NCBI RefSeq assembly: GCF_027853965.1 | Contig: NZ_JAQGLB010000010.1 | Span: 186,001 to 250,000, forward strand | Source of the DNA: Saccharopolyspora indica | Lineage (GTDB): Bacteria > Actinomycetota > Actinomycetes > Mycobacteriales > Pseudonocardiaceae | Length of the DNA: 64,000 bases | Direction of reading: 5' to 3' | Shown: positions 46,934 to 55,773 of the stretch, one piece after another | Layout of the letters: each line of letters opens with the position of its first letter | How positions within the stretch are numbered: position 1 is the first letter of the stretch | The notes under the pieces: model-generated | The model's database searches: none | The model's input: only the letters and a program-made list of their open reading frames with translations | Told to the model about the DNA's origin: nothing | Position numbers and translations under genes: made by a program

Positions 46934-48385
46934 TCACTGCTCGGTGCTCTCGGCGTTGTCCGGGTTCAGCTTCGACTTGCGGTAGCCGTAGGCGAAGTAG
47001 ATCACCAGGCCGATGGCGAACCAGCCCGCGAAGCGCAGCCAGGTCTCCGGGGCCAGGAAGGTGACCAGCCAGATCGAGAACACGATGCCGATGATCGGCA
47101 CGATCGGCATGCCCGGGGTCTTGAAGCCGCGCGGCAGGTCGGGCCGCTTGTAGCGGAGCACGATCACCGCGGCGCAGACGATCACGAACGCCAGCAGGAT
47201 GCCGATGTTGGTCAGCTCGGCGGCCTCGCCGATCGGCAGCAGGCCGGCGATCAGCGCCGAGGCGATGCCGATGAGCCAGGTGAAGCGGGTGGGAACCTTG
47301 CGCACCGGGTGCGTCTTGGCGAACCACTTCGGCAGCAGCCCGTCGCGGCTCATCGCGTAGCCGACGCGGGTCACGCCCATCATGAAGGTGAACAGCACGG
47401 TCAGGATGCCCAGGATCGCGCCGATCGCGATGATCGCGCCCAGCACCGGCAGGCCGACGTCGGAGAACGCCGACGCGAACGCGCTCTCGCTGCTGATCTG
47501 CGCGAACGGGATCATGCCGGTGAGCACGAGGCAGGCCAGCACGTAGAGCACCATCGAGATGCCCAGCGAGTACATGATCGCCTTCGGCATGTGCCGCTGG
47601 GCGTCCTTGGACTCCTCGGCCGCGGTGCTCATCGCGTCGTAGCCGAACACCGCGAAGAACACCGTCGCGGCCCCGGCGAACGCGCCGCTGATGCCGTACG
47701 GGAAGAACGGGTTGTAGTTGCCCGCGTCGATGTGGAACGCGCCCACGACGATGACCAGCAGGACGACGCCGACCTTCAGGTACACCAGGATGGTCTCGAA
47801 CCGGGCGGCGTTCTTCATGCCCTGGTTGAGGACGAACGCGATCAGCAGGCACAGCAGCGCCGCGAACAGGTTGATCTTGTAGCTGCCGGGCGCTACGCCC
47901 TCGGCCTCGGTGCCCGGGGCGCCCATCATCCAGGCGGGCAGGTCGAGCCCGATGAAGCCGACCAGCTCGTTGAAGTAGCCCGAGATGCCGATGGCCACCA
48001 CCGCCACGATCGCGGTGTACTCCAGCAGCAGGTCCCAGCCGATCAGCCAGCCGACGACCTCGCCGAGCACGGCGTAGCCGTAGGTGTAGGCCGAACCGGC
48101 CTTGGGGATCATGCCGGCGAACTCGGCGTAGGAGAACGCGGCCGCCGCGCTGGCGATGCCCGCGATGAGGAACGAGATCAGCACCGCCGGACCGGCCTTC
48201 TCGTTGGCCACCGCGCCCGCCAGCGAGAAGATCCCGGCACCGATGATGCCGCCGACGCCGATCGCCGTCAGCTGCCACAGGCCGAGCGACTTCTGGAGGC
48301 CGCCACCACCGGTGTCCTCGGTGATGGTGTCGATCGGCTTGCGACGGAATATCCCCCGCCCGGGCTGGAGACTTGGTGAGGTCAC
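46934..48385 (-). CDS. APC-family amino-acid permease (CAT-like)
   Basis: 483 aa, about 12-14 membrane helices. APC signature GVGGIIGAGIFSLAG in helix 1, FSYAEFAGMIPKAGSAYTYGYAVLGEVVGWLIGWDLLLEY, and FFAVFGYDAMSTAAEESKD. Resembles the cationic amino-acid transporter (CAT/YfnA) subgroup. GTG start after AGGAG. Imports an amino acid, probably with protons; substrate not certain. Divergent from the universal stress protein across 336 bp. Confidence 0.92.
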   Translation of the reverse strand: MTSPSLQPGRGIFRRKPIDTITEDTGGGGLQKSLGLWQLTAIGVGGIIGAGIFSLAGAVANEKAGPAVLISFLIAGIASAAAAFSYAEFAGMIPKAGSAYTYGYAVLGEVVGWLIGWDLLLEYTAIVAVVAIGISGYFNELVGFIGLDLPAWMMGAPGTEAEGVAPGSYKINLFAALLCLLIAFVLNQGMKNAARFETILVYLKVGVVLLVIVVGAFHIDAGNYNPFFPYGISGAFAGAATVFFAVFGYDAMSTAAEESKDAQRHMPKAIMYSLGISMVLYVLACLVLTGMIPFAQISSESAFASAFSDVGLPVLGAIIAIGAILGILTVLFTFMMGVTRVGYAMSRDGLLPKWFAKTHPVRKVPTRFTWLIGIASALIAGLLPIGEAAELTNIGILLAFVIVCAAVIVLRYKRPDLPRGFKTPGMPIVPIIGIVFSIWLVTFLAPETWLRFAGWFAIGLVIYFAYGYRKSKLNPDNAESTEQ

Positions 48386-48721
48386 GGTTCTACTCCTGGT
48401 GCTTTCTCTTGCGCGAAAGGGTGACGTACATGGCGTGATTCGGCCCGGCGAACGTCCCGCGCAACGTCGTCCGTGTCGTGGATCACCAAATGGTTTGCAC
48501 GTTGTTGGCGAAACCTACGCGGCTGCGGTGCGTGATCATGTTGTGGGGTCGGATGAGAGATGGCGGTATGGTTTGGCCGTTGCGACAAAACGGCCGGTGG
48601 GAGCGTGTCGGTCCGCTCACAGCTGGCGCGGGCGGGTCGCAACCCGTGACTGCGCGGCGTCGGGATCGTTAGGGTTCACGCCGGTGCCAGGCGAAAGATC
48701 AGCCAGGGAAGTGGGAGTGCG
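48386..48721. promoter_or_regulatory. 336-bp divergent promoter region (permease / universal stress protein)
   Basis: No gene is supported here. An inverted repeat GGCCGTT-N7-AACGGCC lies at 48575-48595. Both promoters should lie here; GGGAG seven bases before ATG 48722 is the stress-protein Shine-Dalgarno. Confidence 0.45.
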
Positions 48722-49174
48722 ATGTCCAGTTACCGCACCGTGGTCGTCGGGACGGACGGCTCGGAGCCCTCGCTGCGCGCGGTCGCCCGCGCCGGAGCCG
48801 TCGCCGGCGACTCCGCCGCCCGGTTGGTGATCGTGTGCGCCTACTACCCGACGCCGGACCGCGAGGTCGAGCAGGCGCGCGACGAGCTGGGCGACGAGGC
48901 CTTCCAGGTGGTCGGCTCGGCGCCCGCCGAGGCCACGCTGCGCGACGCCGCCGACGTCGCCCGCCGGGCGGGCGCGAAGGCGGTGGACACCTCCGCTGCC
49001 GTCGGGGCGCCGATCGGGGTGCTGCTGGCCGCCGCGGAGCGGGAGTCCGCCGACCTGATGGTGGTCGGCAGCCGCGGGTTGAACACGTTGAAGGGGCGGA
49101 TCCTCGGCTCGGTGCCGTCCGAGGTGTCCCGTCGAGCGGAATGCGATGTGCTCGTTGTCCGAACCACGCGATAA
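48722..49174 (+). CDS. Universal stress protein (UspA family)
   Basis: 150 aa single USP domain. N-terminal TVVVGTDGSEPSLRAV and the ATP-binding loop VVGSRGLNTLKGRILGSVPSEV (G-x2-G-x9-G-S). Thus probably an ATP-binding member. The following cyclase gene starts inside it (29-bp overlap), suggesting that both are made together. Role in dormancy or stress is the family expectation. Confidence 0.92.
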   Translation: MSSYRTVVVGTDGSEPSLRAVARAGAVAGDSAARLVIVCAYYPTPDREVEQARDELGDEAFQVVGSAPAEATLRDAADVARRAGAKAVDTSAAVGAPIGVLLAAAERESADLMVVGSRGLNTLKGRILGSVPSEVSRRAECDVLVVRTTR

Positions 49175-50138
49175 GCCGTCCGCGCGCGGCAACGTGGTCG
49201 AGGAGACCATCCTCGGCGGCGCCGCGCGCTACACCAAGGGCCAGGTCGCTGAGGCTGCGGGCGTGCCGGTGCAGCGTGCCGAGAAGCTGTGGCAGGCGAT
49301 GGGGTTCGCGCACGTCGCCGACGACGCGGTGGTGTTCACCGATGCCGACATCGCCGCGCTGCGCTCGCTGGTGGAGCTGGTCTCGGCGGAGGTGATCCCG
49401 CCCGAGCTGGAGTCGGCGGTGGCCCGCTCGCTGGCGCAGACGATGTCCCGGCTGGCCGAGTGGCAGGTCGAGATCTTCGATCAGCTGCTCGGCGGGGAGT
49501 TCGCGGTGGACGTCGAGACCACCGCCCAGATCGCCTCGGTGATCCTGCCGGTGATGGAGCAGATGCAGGGCTACGTGTGGCGGCGCCACCTGGCGGCCAC
49601 CGCGTCGCGGGAGATGACCGAGCGGGACGCGGGCGCCGACGAGCGGCTGCAGGTGATCGGCTTCGCCGACCTGGTCGGCTACACCCGGCTGATCCGGGAC
49701 TTCAGCGAGCAGGCGGGCGAGCTGGAGGAGCTGATCGACGGCTTCGAATCGCTGGCCTGGGGCGTGGTCGCGGAGAACCACGGACGGGTGATCAAGACGA
49801 TCGGCGACGAGGTGCTGTTCGTGACCGACACGGCCGCCGACGCCGCCGAGATCGCCTTGACGCTCAACGAGAAGGTCGCGGAGAACGGCCTGCTGCCGCC
49901 GCTGCGCATCGGGATGGCCGAGGGGCCGGTGCTGGCCCGCTTCGGCGACGTCTACGGCTCGACGGTGAACGCCGCCAGCCGCCTGACCTCGGTGGCTCGC
50001 CCGGCGTCGGCGCTGGTCGACCGGGAGCTGGCGCTGTCCCTGCGCAAGAACCCGGCGTACCGGCTGATCTCGGTCGGTCCCCAGAAGGTCCAGGGATTCC
50101 GCGGGCTGCACGCCTGGGCGCTGCGTCGCGCAGGGTGA
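49146..50138 (+). CDS. Class III adenylyl cyclase with N-terminal regulatory domain
   Basis: 330 aa. The N-terminal 150 residues resemble the autoregulatory domain of Rv1264-type cyclases, with a helix-turn-like YTKGQVAEAAGVPVQRAEKLW. The catalytic domain is complete: metal Asp in GFADLVGYT and in TIGDEVLFV, substrate-selecting Lys (VIKT) and Asp (FGDVYG), transition-state Asn and Arg in VNAASRLT. Expected to make cAMP as a homodimer. The overlap with the universal stress protein gene suggests shared stress control. Confidence 0.9.
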   Translation: MCSLSEPRDKPSARGNVVEETILGGAARYTKGQVAEAAGVPVQRAEKLWQAMGFAHVADDAVVFTDADIAALRSLVELVSAEVIPPELESAVARSLAQTMSRLAEWQVEIFDQLLGGEFAVDVETTAQIASVILPVMEQMQGYVWRRHLAATASREMTERDAGADERLQVIGFADLVGYTRLIRDFSEQAGELEELIDGFESLAWGVVAENHGRVIKTIGDEVLFVTDTAADAAEIALTLNEKVAENGLLPPLRIGMAEGPVLARFGDVYGSTVNAASRLTSVARPASALVDRELALSLRKNPAYRLISVGPQKVQGFRGLHAWALRRAG

Positions 50139-50347
50139 TCGACGCTCGGGGGATTCGTCCAAGCGATCGAATTCCCGGCGAATTCGGTTGTCTCGTACAA
50201 CTACCTCCGGTGACGTCGCGTCTGAAGCCGCGACCAGCGGTTATCTCGATCTTGGTGGTGCCGCGCCGGGTCGATTTTCCGGATTTGCCGGGTCCTGCAC
50301 GGTGGCTGCCGACCGCAAAACGGGATGCTCGCGGGCAGCCCCGGCAA

Positions 50348-50353
50348 TAGAGT
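50348..50353 (+). promoter_or_regulatory. -10 box for a leaderless flavoprotein mRNA
   Basis: TAGAGT ends seven bases before ATG 50361. This supports the shorter start at 50361 over the GTG/TTG-type frame extending from 50325. Confidence 0.45.
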
Positions 50354-50360
50354 CGGGGGC

Positions 50361-51740
50361 ATGGCCGATCGGGGAACAGTCGCGACAGGCAGCCATTCCG
50401 ACGACGTAGTCGCTCTGGTCGCGGAGTACGCGCGACTGCCCGCAGGTGCGCCGGTGCGCTTGGCCAAACCCACCTCGAACCTCTTCCGGTTCCGCGATCC
50501 CGCGGCCGGTCCGGGCCTGGACGTCGGCCGCTTCGACAAGGTGCTGGAGGTGGACACCGCCAACCGCACCGCGCAGGTGCAGGGCATGACGACCTACGAG
50601 CGCGCCGTCGACGCGCTGCTGCCGTCCGGGCACATCCCGATGGTGGTGCCGCAGCTGAAGACGATCACGCTCGGCGGCGCGGTGGCCGGTCTCGGCATCG
50701 AGTCCACCTCGTTCCGCAGCGGCCTGCCGCACGAATCGGTGCGGGAGATGGAGATCCTCACCGGCTCCGGCGAGGTCGTGCGCGCCCGCCCGGACAACGA
50801 GCACGCCGAGCTGTTCCGCGGCTTCCCCAACTCCTACGGCACCTTGGGCTACGCGCTGCGGCTGGAGATCGAGCTGGAACAGGTCCGGCCTTTCGTGCGG
50901 CTGGAGCACGTCCGGTTCGACACGGCCCGGGAGTGCGCGGCGGCGCTCGCGCAGATCTGCCGCGAGCGCACCTTCGACGGGCACCCGGTGGACTTCCTCG
51001 ACGGCACCGTGTTCAGCGCCCGCGAGCAGTACCTGACGATCGGGTCCTATGTGGACGAAGCGCCGTTCGCCAGCGACTACACCGGGCAGCAGATCTACTA
51101 CCGCTCCATCCAGCAGCGGCGCACCGACCACCTGAGCGTCCACGACTACCTGTGGCGCTGGGACACCGACTGGTTCTGGTGCTCCCGCGCGTTCGGCGCG
51201 CAGCGCCCGCTGGTGCGGCGCTTCTGGCCGCAGCGCTACCGCCGCTCCGACGTCTACCGCCGCATCGTGGCCTGGGACCGCAGGCACGCGGTGACCGACC
51301 GGCTCGCGGTGCTGCGCGGTCACGGCGTCAACGAGCCGGTGATCCAGGACGTGGAGATCCCGGTCGACCGGCTGCCGGAGTTCCTGGAGTTCTTCCACCG
51401 CGACATCGGCATCTCGCCGGTCTGGTTGTGCCCGGTGCAGCTGCGCGACTCGAAGGGCTGGCCGCTGTACCCGATGGATCCCGACGAGCTGTACATCAAC
51501 GTCGGGTTCTGGTCGACGGTGCCGCTGCGCAGGGGCGAGGCGCCGGGCCGGCACAACCGGGCGATCGAGCGGGTGGTGACCGAGCTGGACGGCCACAAGT
51601 CGTTGTACTCCAACTCCTACTTCACCGAGGAGGAGTTCTGGCGGCTCTACAACCAGCCCGCCTACCAGCGCCTCAAGGAGCGCTACGACCCGGCGGGCCG
51701 GTTGCCCGGGCTGTACGAGAAGTGCGTGCGGGAGAAGTGA
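50361..51740 (+). CDS. FAD-binding oxidoreductase, TmsA/BfaA-like (10-methylene fatty acyl reductase candidate)
   Basis: 459 aa from ATG 50361. N-terminal FAD_binding_4 domain with VPQLKTITLGGAVAGLGIES and SYGTLGYALRLEIEL; C-terminal half rich in Trp/Tyr. The next gene, 16 bp downstream, encodes a CFA-synthase-type methyltransferase. In mycobacteria and other actinomycetes such pairs (TmsA/TmsB; the Rv3719-Rv3720 type) make 10-methyl branched fatty acids: the methyltransferase adds a methylene and the flavoprotein reduces it. That role is inferred from the pairing. Confidence 0.8.
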   Translation: MADRGTVATGSHSDDVVALVAEYARLPAGAPVRLAKPTSNLFRFRDPAAGPGLDVGRFDKVLEVDTANRTAQVQGMTTYERAVDALLPSGHIPMVVPQLKTITLGGAVAGLGIESTSFRSGLPHESVREMEILTGSGEVVRARPDNEHAELFRGFPNSYGTLGYALRLEIELEQVRPFVRLEHVRFDTARECAAALAQICRERTFDGHPVDFLDGTVFSAREQYLTIGSYVDEAPFASDYTGQQIYYRSIQQRRTDHLSVHDYLWRWDTDWFWCSRAFGAQRPLVRRFWPQRYRRSDVYRRIVAWDRRHAVTDRLAVLRGHGVNEPVIQDVEIPVDRLPEFLEFFHRDIGISPVWLCPVQLRDSKGWPLYPMDPDELYINVGFWSTVPLRRGEAPGRHNRAIERVVTELDGHKSLYSNSYFTEEEFWRLYNQPAYQRLKERYDPAGRLPGLYEKCVREK

Positions 51741-51756
51741 GGAAGGGGATTCGCTG

Positions 51757-52989
51757 ATGGGCTGGGCAGAGGTGTTCGCGCGCATCCTCGGGGACGGTGC
51801 CCCGGTGGAGATCCGAGCTTTCGACGGCAGCCGGACCGGGCCGCCCGGCGCCGAGATCCGCGTGGAAGTCCGCTCCCCGCTGGCGCTTTCGCACCTGGCC
51901 GCGGCTCCCGGCGAGCTCGGCCTGGCCCGCGCCTACGTCACCGGGGCGCTGGAGGTGCACGGCGACATGTACGCCGCGCTGGCCGCCTTCCCGTCGGTGG
52001 CGCTGCAGGACGTCCCGCCGGGATTGCGCCGCGAGCTGCTGGTGAAGCTGGCCGGGTACCGGCTGTGGTGGCCGGTGCGGCCGCCCGCGGTCGAGCACCG
52101 GTCGTCGGGCGGCTGGCGGCACTCCAAGCGCCGCGACAGCAGGTCGATCTCCTACCACTACGACGTGTCCAACCGGTTCTACGAGTGGGTGCTGGGCCCG
52201 TCGATGGCCTACACCTGCGCGGTGCACCCGACTGCGGAGTCCACTTTGGAGGAAGCGCAGTTCACCAAGCACGACCTGGTGGCGCGCAAGCTCGGGCTGC
52301 GGGAGGGGATGCGGCTGCTCGACGTGGGCTGCGGCTGGGGCGGCATGGTGATGCACGCCGCGGAGCACTACGGGGTCCGCGCGCTGGGCGTGACGCTGTC
52401 GCGGCAGCAGGCGCAGTGGGCGCAGAAGGCCATCGCCGAGCGCGGCCTCGCCGACCTGGCCGAGGTCCGCCACCTGGACTACCGGGACGTGCCCGAGACC
52501 GGGTTCGACGCGGTCAGCTCGATCGGGCTCACCGAGCACATCGGCCTGGCGCAGCTGCCGTCGTACTTCTCGTTCCTGCACGACAAGCTGGTGCCCGGCG
52601 GGCGGCTGCTCAACCACTGCATCACCCGCCCGGACGGCAGCTTCGGCGCCCGGCCGGGCAAGTTCATCAGCCGCTACGTCTTCCCGGACGGTGAGCTGGA
52701 ACCGGTGGGAACCCTGGTCTCGGCGATGAACGACAACGGCTTCGAGGTGCGCCACGAGGAGAACCTGCGCGAGCACTACGCGCTGACGCTGGCGGGCTGG
52801 TGCGAGAACCTCGAAGCGCACTGGGACGAAGCGGTCGCCGAGGTCGGTCTGGAGCGGGCGCGCGTGTGGCGGCTGTACATGGCGGCCTGCCGGCTGGGCT
52901 TCGAGCGCAACATCGTCCAGCTCCACCAGGTCCTCGGCGTCCGCCTCGACGACGCCGACGCGCACTACCCGCTGCGCCCGGCGTGGTGA
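51757..52989 (+). CDS. Cyclopropane-fatty-acid-synthase-type methyltransferase, TmsB-like candidate
   Basis: 410 aa. GGAAGGGG precedes the ATG. CFA family signature SYHYDVSNRFYEWVLGPSMAYTCA, SAM site LLDVGCGWGGMVMHAAEHYGV, and active-site region SIGLTEHIG. Acts on unsaturated acyl chains of membrane phospholipids with SAM. Without the flavoprotein partner I would call it CFA synthase; with it, methylation at C10 of oleoyl chains to the 10-methylene form is more likely. Two short palindromes follow the gene. Confidence 0.85.
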   Translation: MGWAEVFARILGDGAPVEIRAFDGSRTGPPGAEIRVEVRSPLALSHLAAAPGELGLARAYVTGALEVHGDMYAALAAFPSVALQDVPPGLRRELLVKLAGYRLWWPVRPPAVEHRSSGGWRHSKRRDSRSISYHYDVSNRFYEWVLGPSMAYTCAVHPTAESTLEEAQFTKHDLVARKLGLREGMRLLDVGCGWGGMVMHAAEHYGVRALGVTLSRQQAQWAQKAIAERGLADLAEVRHLDYRDVPETGFDAVSSIGLTEHIGLAQLPSYFSFLHDKLVPGGRLLNHCITRPDGSFGARPGKFISRYVFPDGELEPVGTLVSAMNDNGFEVRHEENLREHYALTLAGWCENLEAHWDEAVAEVGLERARVWRLYMAACRLGFERNIVQLHQVLGVRLDDADAHYPLRPAW

Positions 52990-52994
52990 ACCGG

Positions 52995-53012
52995 CGATTT
53001 CGCGCGAAATCG
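52995..53012. repeat. 18-bp palindrome CGATTTCGCGCGAAATCG, family C copy 1
   Basis: Perfect palindrome 6 bp after the methyltransferase stop, in the gap to the convergent MarR gene. An imperfect second copy lies 42 bp further on. Confidence 0.8.
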
Positions 53013-53036
53013 TTTTCCCGCAGGCGGAGCCGGCGC

Positions 53037-53054
53037 CGATTTCGCGCGAAACCG
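53037..53054. repeat. Imperfect second copy of the 18-bp palindrome, family C copy 2
   Basis: CGATTTCGCGCGAAACCG, one base different from the perfect copy at 52995. It lies 21 bp beyond the MarR stop codon on the opposite side. Confidence 0.75.
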
Positions 53055-53074
53055 CCCTTCCGGCCACGTGCCGA

Positions 53075-53494
53075 TCAGGTGAGCGCGTCGAGCGTGCCGC
53101 CGAGCAGGTTCCGGAGCTCGGCGACGCCGCTCTCGCCGATCCGCCGGGCGAGGTCGCGCTCGACCTCGGCGATCGCGGAGCCGACCTCGGTCACCGCCAG
53201 CCTGCCGCGCTCGGTCGGCACGACGAGGCGCACCCGGCGGTCCCGGGGGTCCACCTTCCGCTCGACGTAGCCGTGCTGTTCGAGGTGCGCGACCAGTTCT
53301 CCCATCGACTGCTGGGTCATCCCGGCCGCCTCGGCCAGCGCCGTCACCTTCGAGCCGGCCGGATCGAGGTACCGGAACACCGCGTAGTGCGCCGGCCGCA
53401 GATCGCTGAGCGGCAGCCTCTCGTGCACCCGGCGCTCGACCGCGCGAGTGGTCAGGACGAGCAGCTTGAGCAGAGACGCGTTCTCCGTTGACAT
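53075..53494 (-). CDS. MarR-family regulator
   Basis: 139 aa. Winged-helix core ALAEAAGMTQQSMGELVAHLEQHGYVERKVDPRDRRVRLVVPTERG. Divergent from a cupin gene with a clear inverted repeat between the two starts, so it most likely represses the cupin gene and itself. No Cys that would suggest an OhrR-type sensor. Confidence 0.9.
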   Translation of the reverse strand: MSTENASLLKLLVLTTRAVERRVHERLPLSDLRPAHYAVFRYLDPAGSKVTALAEAAGMTQQSMGELVAHLEQHGYVERKVDPRDRRVRLVVPTERGRLAVTEVGSAIAEVERDLARRIGESGVAELRNLLGGTLDALT

Positions 53495-53499
53495 GAAGC

Positions 53500-53534
53500 G
53501 AAGGCTACCTTAGCTTTTTGGGAAGGTTGCCTTC
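53500..53534. promoter_or_regulatory. MarR-type operator between MarR and cupin genes
   Basis: GAAGGCTACCTT (53500-53511) pairs with AAGGTTGCCTTC (53523-53534) with one mismatch and an 11-bp AT-rich spacer. It fills the 54-bp gap between the divergent starts. Confidence 0.65.
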
Positions 53535-53548
53535 GTGAAGGAGAAGGT

Positions 53549-54097
53549 GTGGACACGCTGATCTTCCGGAACGGCCACCGCGTCACGCGACTGGCCGAGG
53601 GCAGGGACGACGACGGCCCGTTCCTGCGCCTCGAACACCGGATTCCCCGGCCGGAGCGGCAGGCCGGTTCCCACTGGCACCCCGCGCTCGCCGAGCGGTG
53701 GACCGTGCAGCAGGGCCGCGTGCGCTTCCGCGTCGCGGGGAAGGACATCGACGCCGGTCCCGGCGAAACCGTCGCGGCCGCTGCCGGGCAGGTGCACCGG
53801 TTCCGCACGGACTCGCCGGAAGTGGTGCTGCTGCACGAGATCCGCCCGCCGCTGCGGCACTGGCAGATGTTCCAGCTGTGGCGAAGCCTCGACGCGGCGG
53901 GCAGGACGACGCGAAATCGCGTCCCCCGCAACCCGTTGGCGGTCGCCCTGCTGTGGGAGTACCAGGACGGCTATCTCGCCGGCGTGCCCGCTGCGCTCCA
54001 GCGGATCGTGCTCGGCGGACTCGCCGCGCTCGCACGCGCGACCGGCTACGAGGCGCGGTGCCTCGCTGGCAGCACCCGGAGTCGACCGCCGCACTAG
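53549..54097 (+). CDS. Cupin-domain protein
   Basis: 182 aa, GTG start after AAGGAG. Cupin motif 1 SHWHPALAERWTVQQGRVRFRV and motif 2 GETVAAAAGQVHRFR. The C-terminal 60 residues are helical and hydrophobic (LQRIVLGGLAALARATGYEARCLAG), an addition beyond the basic cupin and perhaps membrane-associated. Likely the target of the divergent MarR regulator. Reaction unknown. Confidence 0.82.
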   Translation: MDTLIFRNGHRVTRLAEGRDDDGPFLRLEHRIPRPERQAGSHWHPALAERWTVQQGRVRFRVAGKDIDAGPGETVAAAAGQVHRFRTDSPEVVLLHEIRPPLRHWQMFQLWRSLDAAGRTTRNRVPRNPLAVALLWEYQDGYLAGVPAALQRIVLGGLAALARATGYEARCLAGSTRSRPPH

Positions 54098-54169
54098 GCG
54101 CGGTTCAGCTGCGGTGGCCGGCCCACCTGTCCGCGCCGATAGTGGTGCGGGAGCGGACGGGAGACGACG

Positions 54170-54652
54170 ATGGCCCAGATCGAGCAGAAGATCACCACCA
54201 ACCTGTGGTTCGACACCGAGGCCGAGCAGGCGGCGGAGCACTACACCGGCATCTTCGAGGACTCGCGGATCACGCAGGTGCTGCGCTACGGCGAAGCCGG
54301 GCCCGGGACGCCGGGAACGGTGATGACCGTGCAGTTCGAGCTGGCCGGGCAGCAGTTCGTCGGCATCAACGGCGGCCCGGAGTTCACCTTCACCGAAGCG
54401 ATCTCGCTGGAGGTCCGGTGCGAGTCGCAGGACGAGGTGGACCGGCTCTGGCAGCAGCTCGGCGAGGGCGGCGAGCCGGGCCCTTGCGGCTGGCTCAAGG
54501 ACAAGTACGGCCTGTCCTGGCAGATCGTCCCGACCCGGCTGTACGAGCTGATCACCGACCCGGACCCGGCGAAGGCCGCCCGGGTCACCAAGGCGATGCT
54601 GGCCATGGGCAAGCTCGACATCGCCGCCCTGGAAGCAGCCGCCGCGGGCTGA
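54170..54652 (+). CDS. VOC-superfamily (PhnB/3-dmu-9_3-mt-like) protein
   Basis: 160 aa. ITTNLWFDTEAEQAAEHYTGIF, VMTVQFELAGQQFVGINGGPEFTFTEAISLEV, and GWLKDKYGLSWQIVPTRL give the PhnB-like VOC pattern. These proteins are of mostly unknown activity despite the old methyltransferase label; no SAM motif is present. Start ATG 54170 preceded by GGGAGACG. Confidence 0.88.
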   Translation: MAQIEQKITTNLWFDTEAEQAAEHYTGIFEDSRITQVLRYGEAGPGTPGTVMTVQFELAGQQFVGINGGPEFTFTEAISLEVRCESQDEVDRLWQQLGEGGEPGPCGWLKDKYGLSWQIVPTRLYELITDPDPAKAARVTKAMLAMGKLDIAALEAAAAG

Positions 54653-54872
54653 TCCGCCTCGCCGAGTTCTCGGGGCGCTGAGGACTCACGCGGGCGGGGC
54701 GTTGCGCCAGCTGGTTCCGCACGTCGCCCGGTCCCGATCGGGGCGATGCTGCCCCAGCAGGATGCGGTCGTTGCGGGGGAAGGGCGCATTGGCGCGGTGC
54801 GTACGGGGTTGCACCTTCCGCAGCGGCATGTGGTCCCGTTGACCTACGCCCCTCGAGGAAAGGCCCCTGCTC

Positions 54873-55742
54873 GTGCACTCGTCTTTCATGCCACCCCGCC
54901 AGGTCAAGATCGGTGACGCCGCGGCCTTCGCCGGCATCACGCCGAGGGCGATCCGCCACTACCACGAGATCGGCCTGCTCCCCGAGCCCGAGCGGGGCGG
55001 CGACGACCGCCGTCGCTACGGGTACGAGGACATGATCCGCTTGCTGTGGATCCGCAAGATGGCCGATGCCGGGATCGCCCTGGACGACATCCGTGACGCC
55101 TTCACCACCGGCACGGCTTCCGCCGGTGCGGACAGCGGAGAAGCTGTCGCGGGCATCCTGGACCGGTTGGTGGAAACCCTCGCCGAGCGAGAGGCGGAAG
55201 TGCGGCGGCAACGGGCCGCCGTGCAGCGGATGCGCACCGAGGGCAGCCGGATGGGCCTGCTCTCCGACTTCGTCACCGAACGCCTCAAGGGCCTGCCCGA
55301 GGGCTCCCTGCGCCAGGCGGACCTGGACGGTCTGCTGGTCACCGAGCGGATCTTCGGCCCGCTCGGCGCGGCCGTCCAGGCCACCCGCTTCGTCGCCCTC
55401 GCCACGCATCCCGCGCTGCGGGAGGAATCCGACCGCATCGATGCCGCCGAGGAAGCTCTCGACGACAGCGTCGCCGTCGATGATCCACGGGTGGCTCGAG
55501 TGGCCGCCGAGCGGCACGCCTTCGAAAGCGCCTTGCACGCCGTCATCGAGGAATCCGGCCTGGACGAGGACGACGATGCCCTCTTCGACGCCTGGGACGC
55601 TTTGCACCCCGCTGCCGCCGATGACGACTCCATGAGCGCGTTCGAAGCCATCGGCAAGATGCCCTACGACTTCTCCCCAGCCCGCCTGCGCTGCGTGGAA
55701 CTGGTCGAAGAACTGTCCGCCCAGGACTCGCCCGCCATCTGA
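54873..55742 (+). CDS. MerR-family regulator with long effector domain
   Basis: 289 aa, GTG start. MerR HTH VKIGDAAAFAGITPRAIRHYHEIGLLPEPERGGDDRRRYG, then a long acidic helical domain (residues 120-289) with no Cys pair. The long C-terminal part suggests binding of an organic ligand rather than a metal. The gene has no divergent partner; the 220-bp gap upstream holds nothing else I can support. Confidence 0.88.
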   Translation: MHSSFMPPRQVKIGDAAAFAGITPRAIRHYHEIGLLPEPERGGDDRRRYGYEDMIRLLWIRKMADAGIALDDIRDAFTTGTASAGADSGEAVAGILDRLVETLAEREAEVRRQRAAVQRMRTEGSRMGLLSDFVTERLKGLPEGSLRQADLDGLLVTERIFGPLGAAVQATRFVALATHPALREESDRIDAAEEALDDSVAVDDPRVARVAAERHAFESALHAVIEESGLDEDDDALFDAWDALHPAAADDDSMSAFEAIGKMPYDFSPARLRCVELVEELSAQDSPAI

Positions 55743-55773
55743 AACCCTGATGACCGCACCCGACGGCCGCAGG

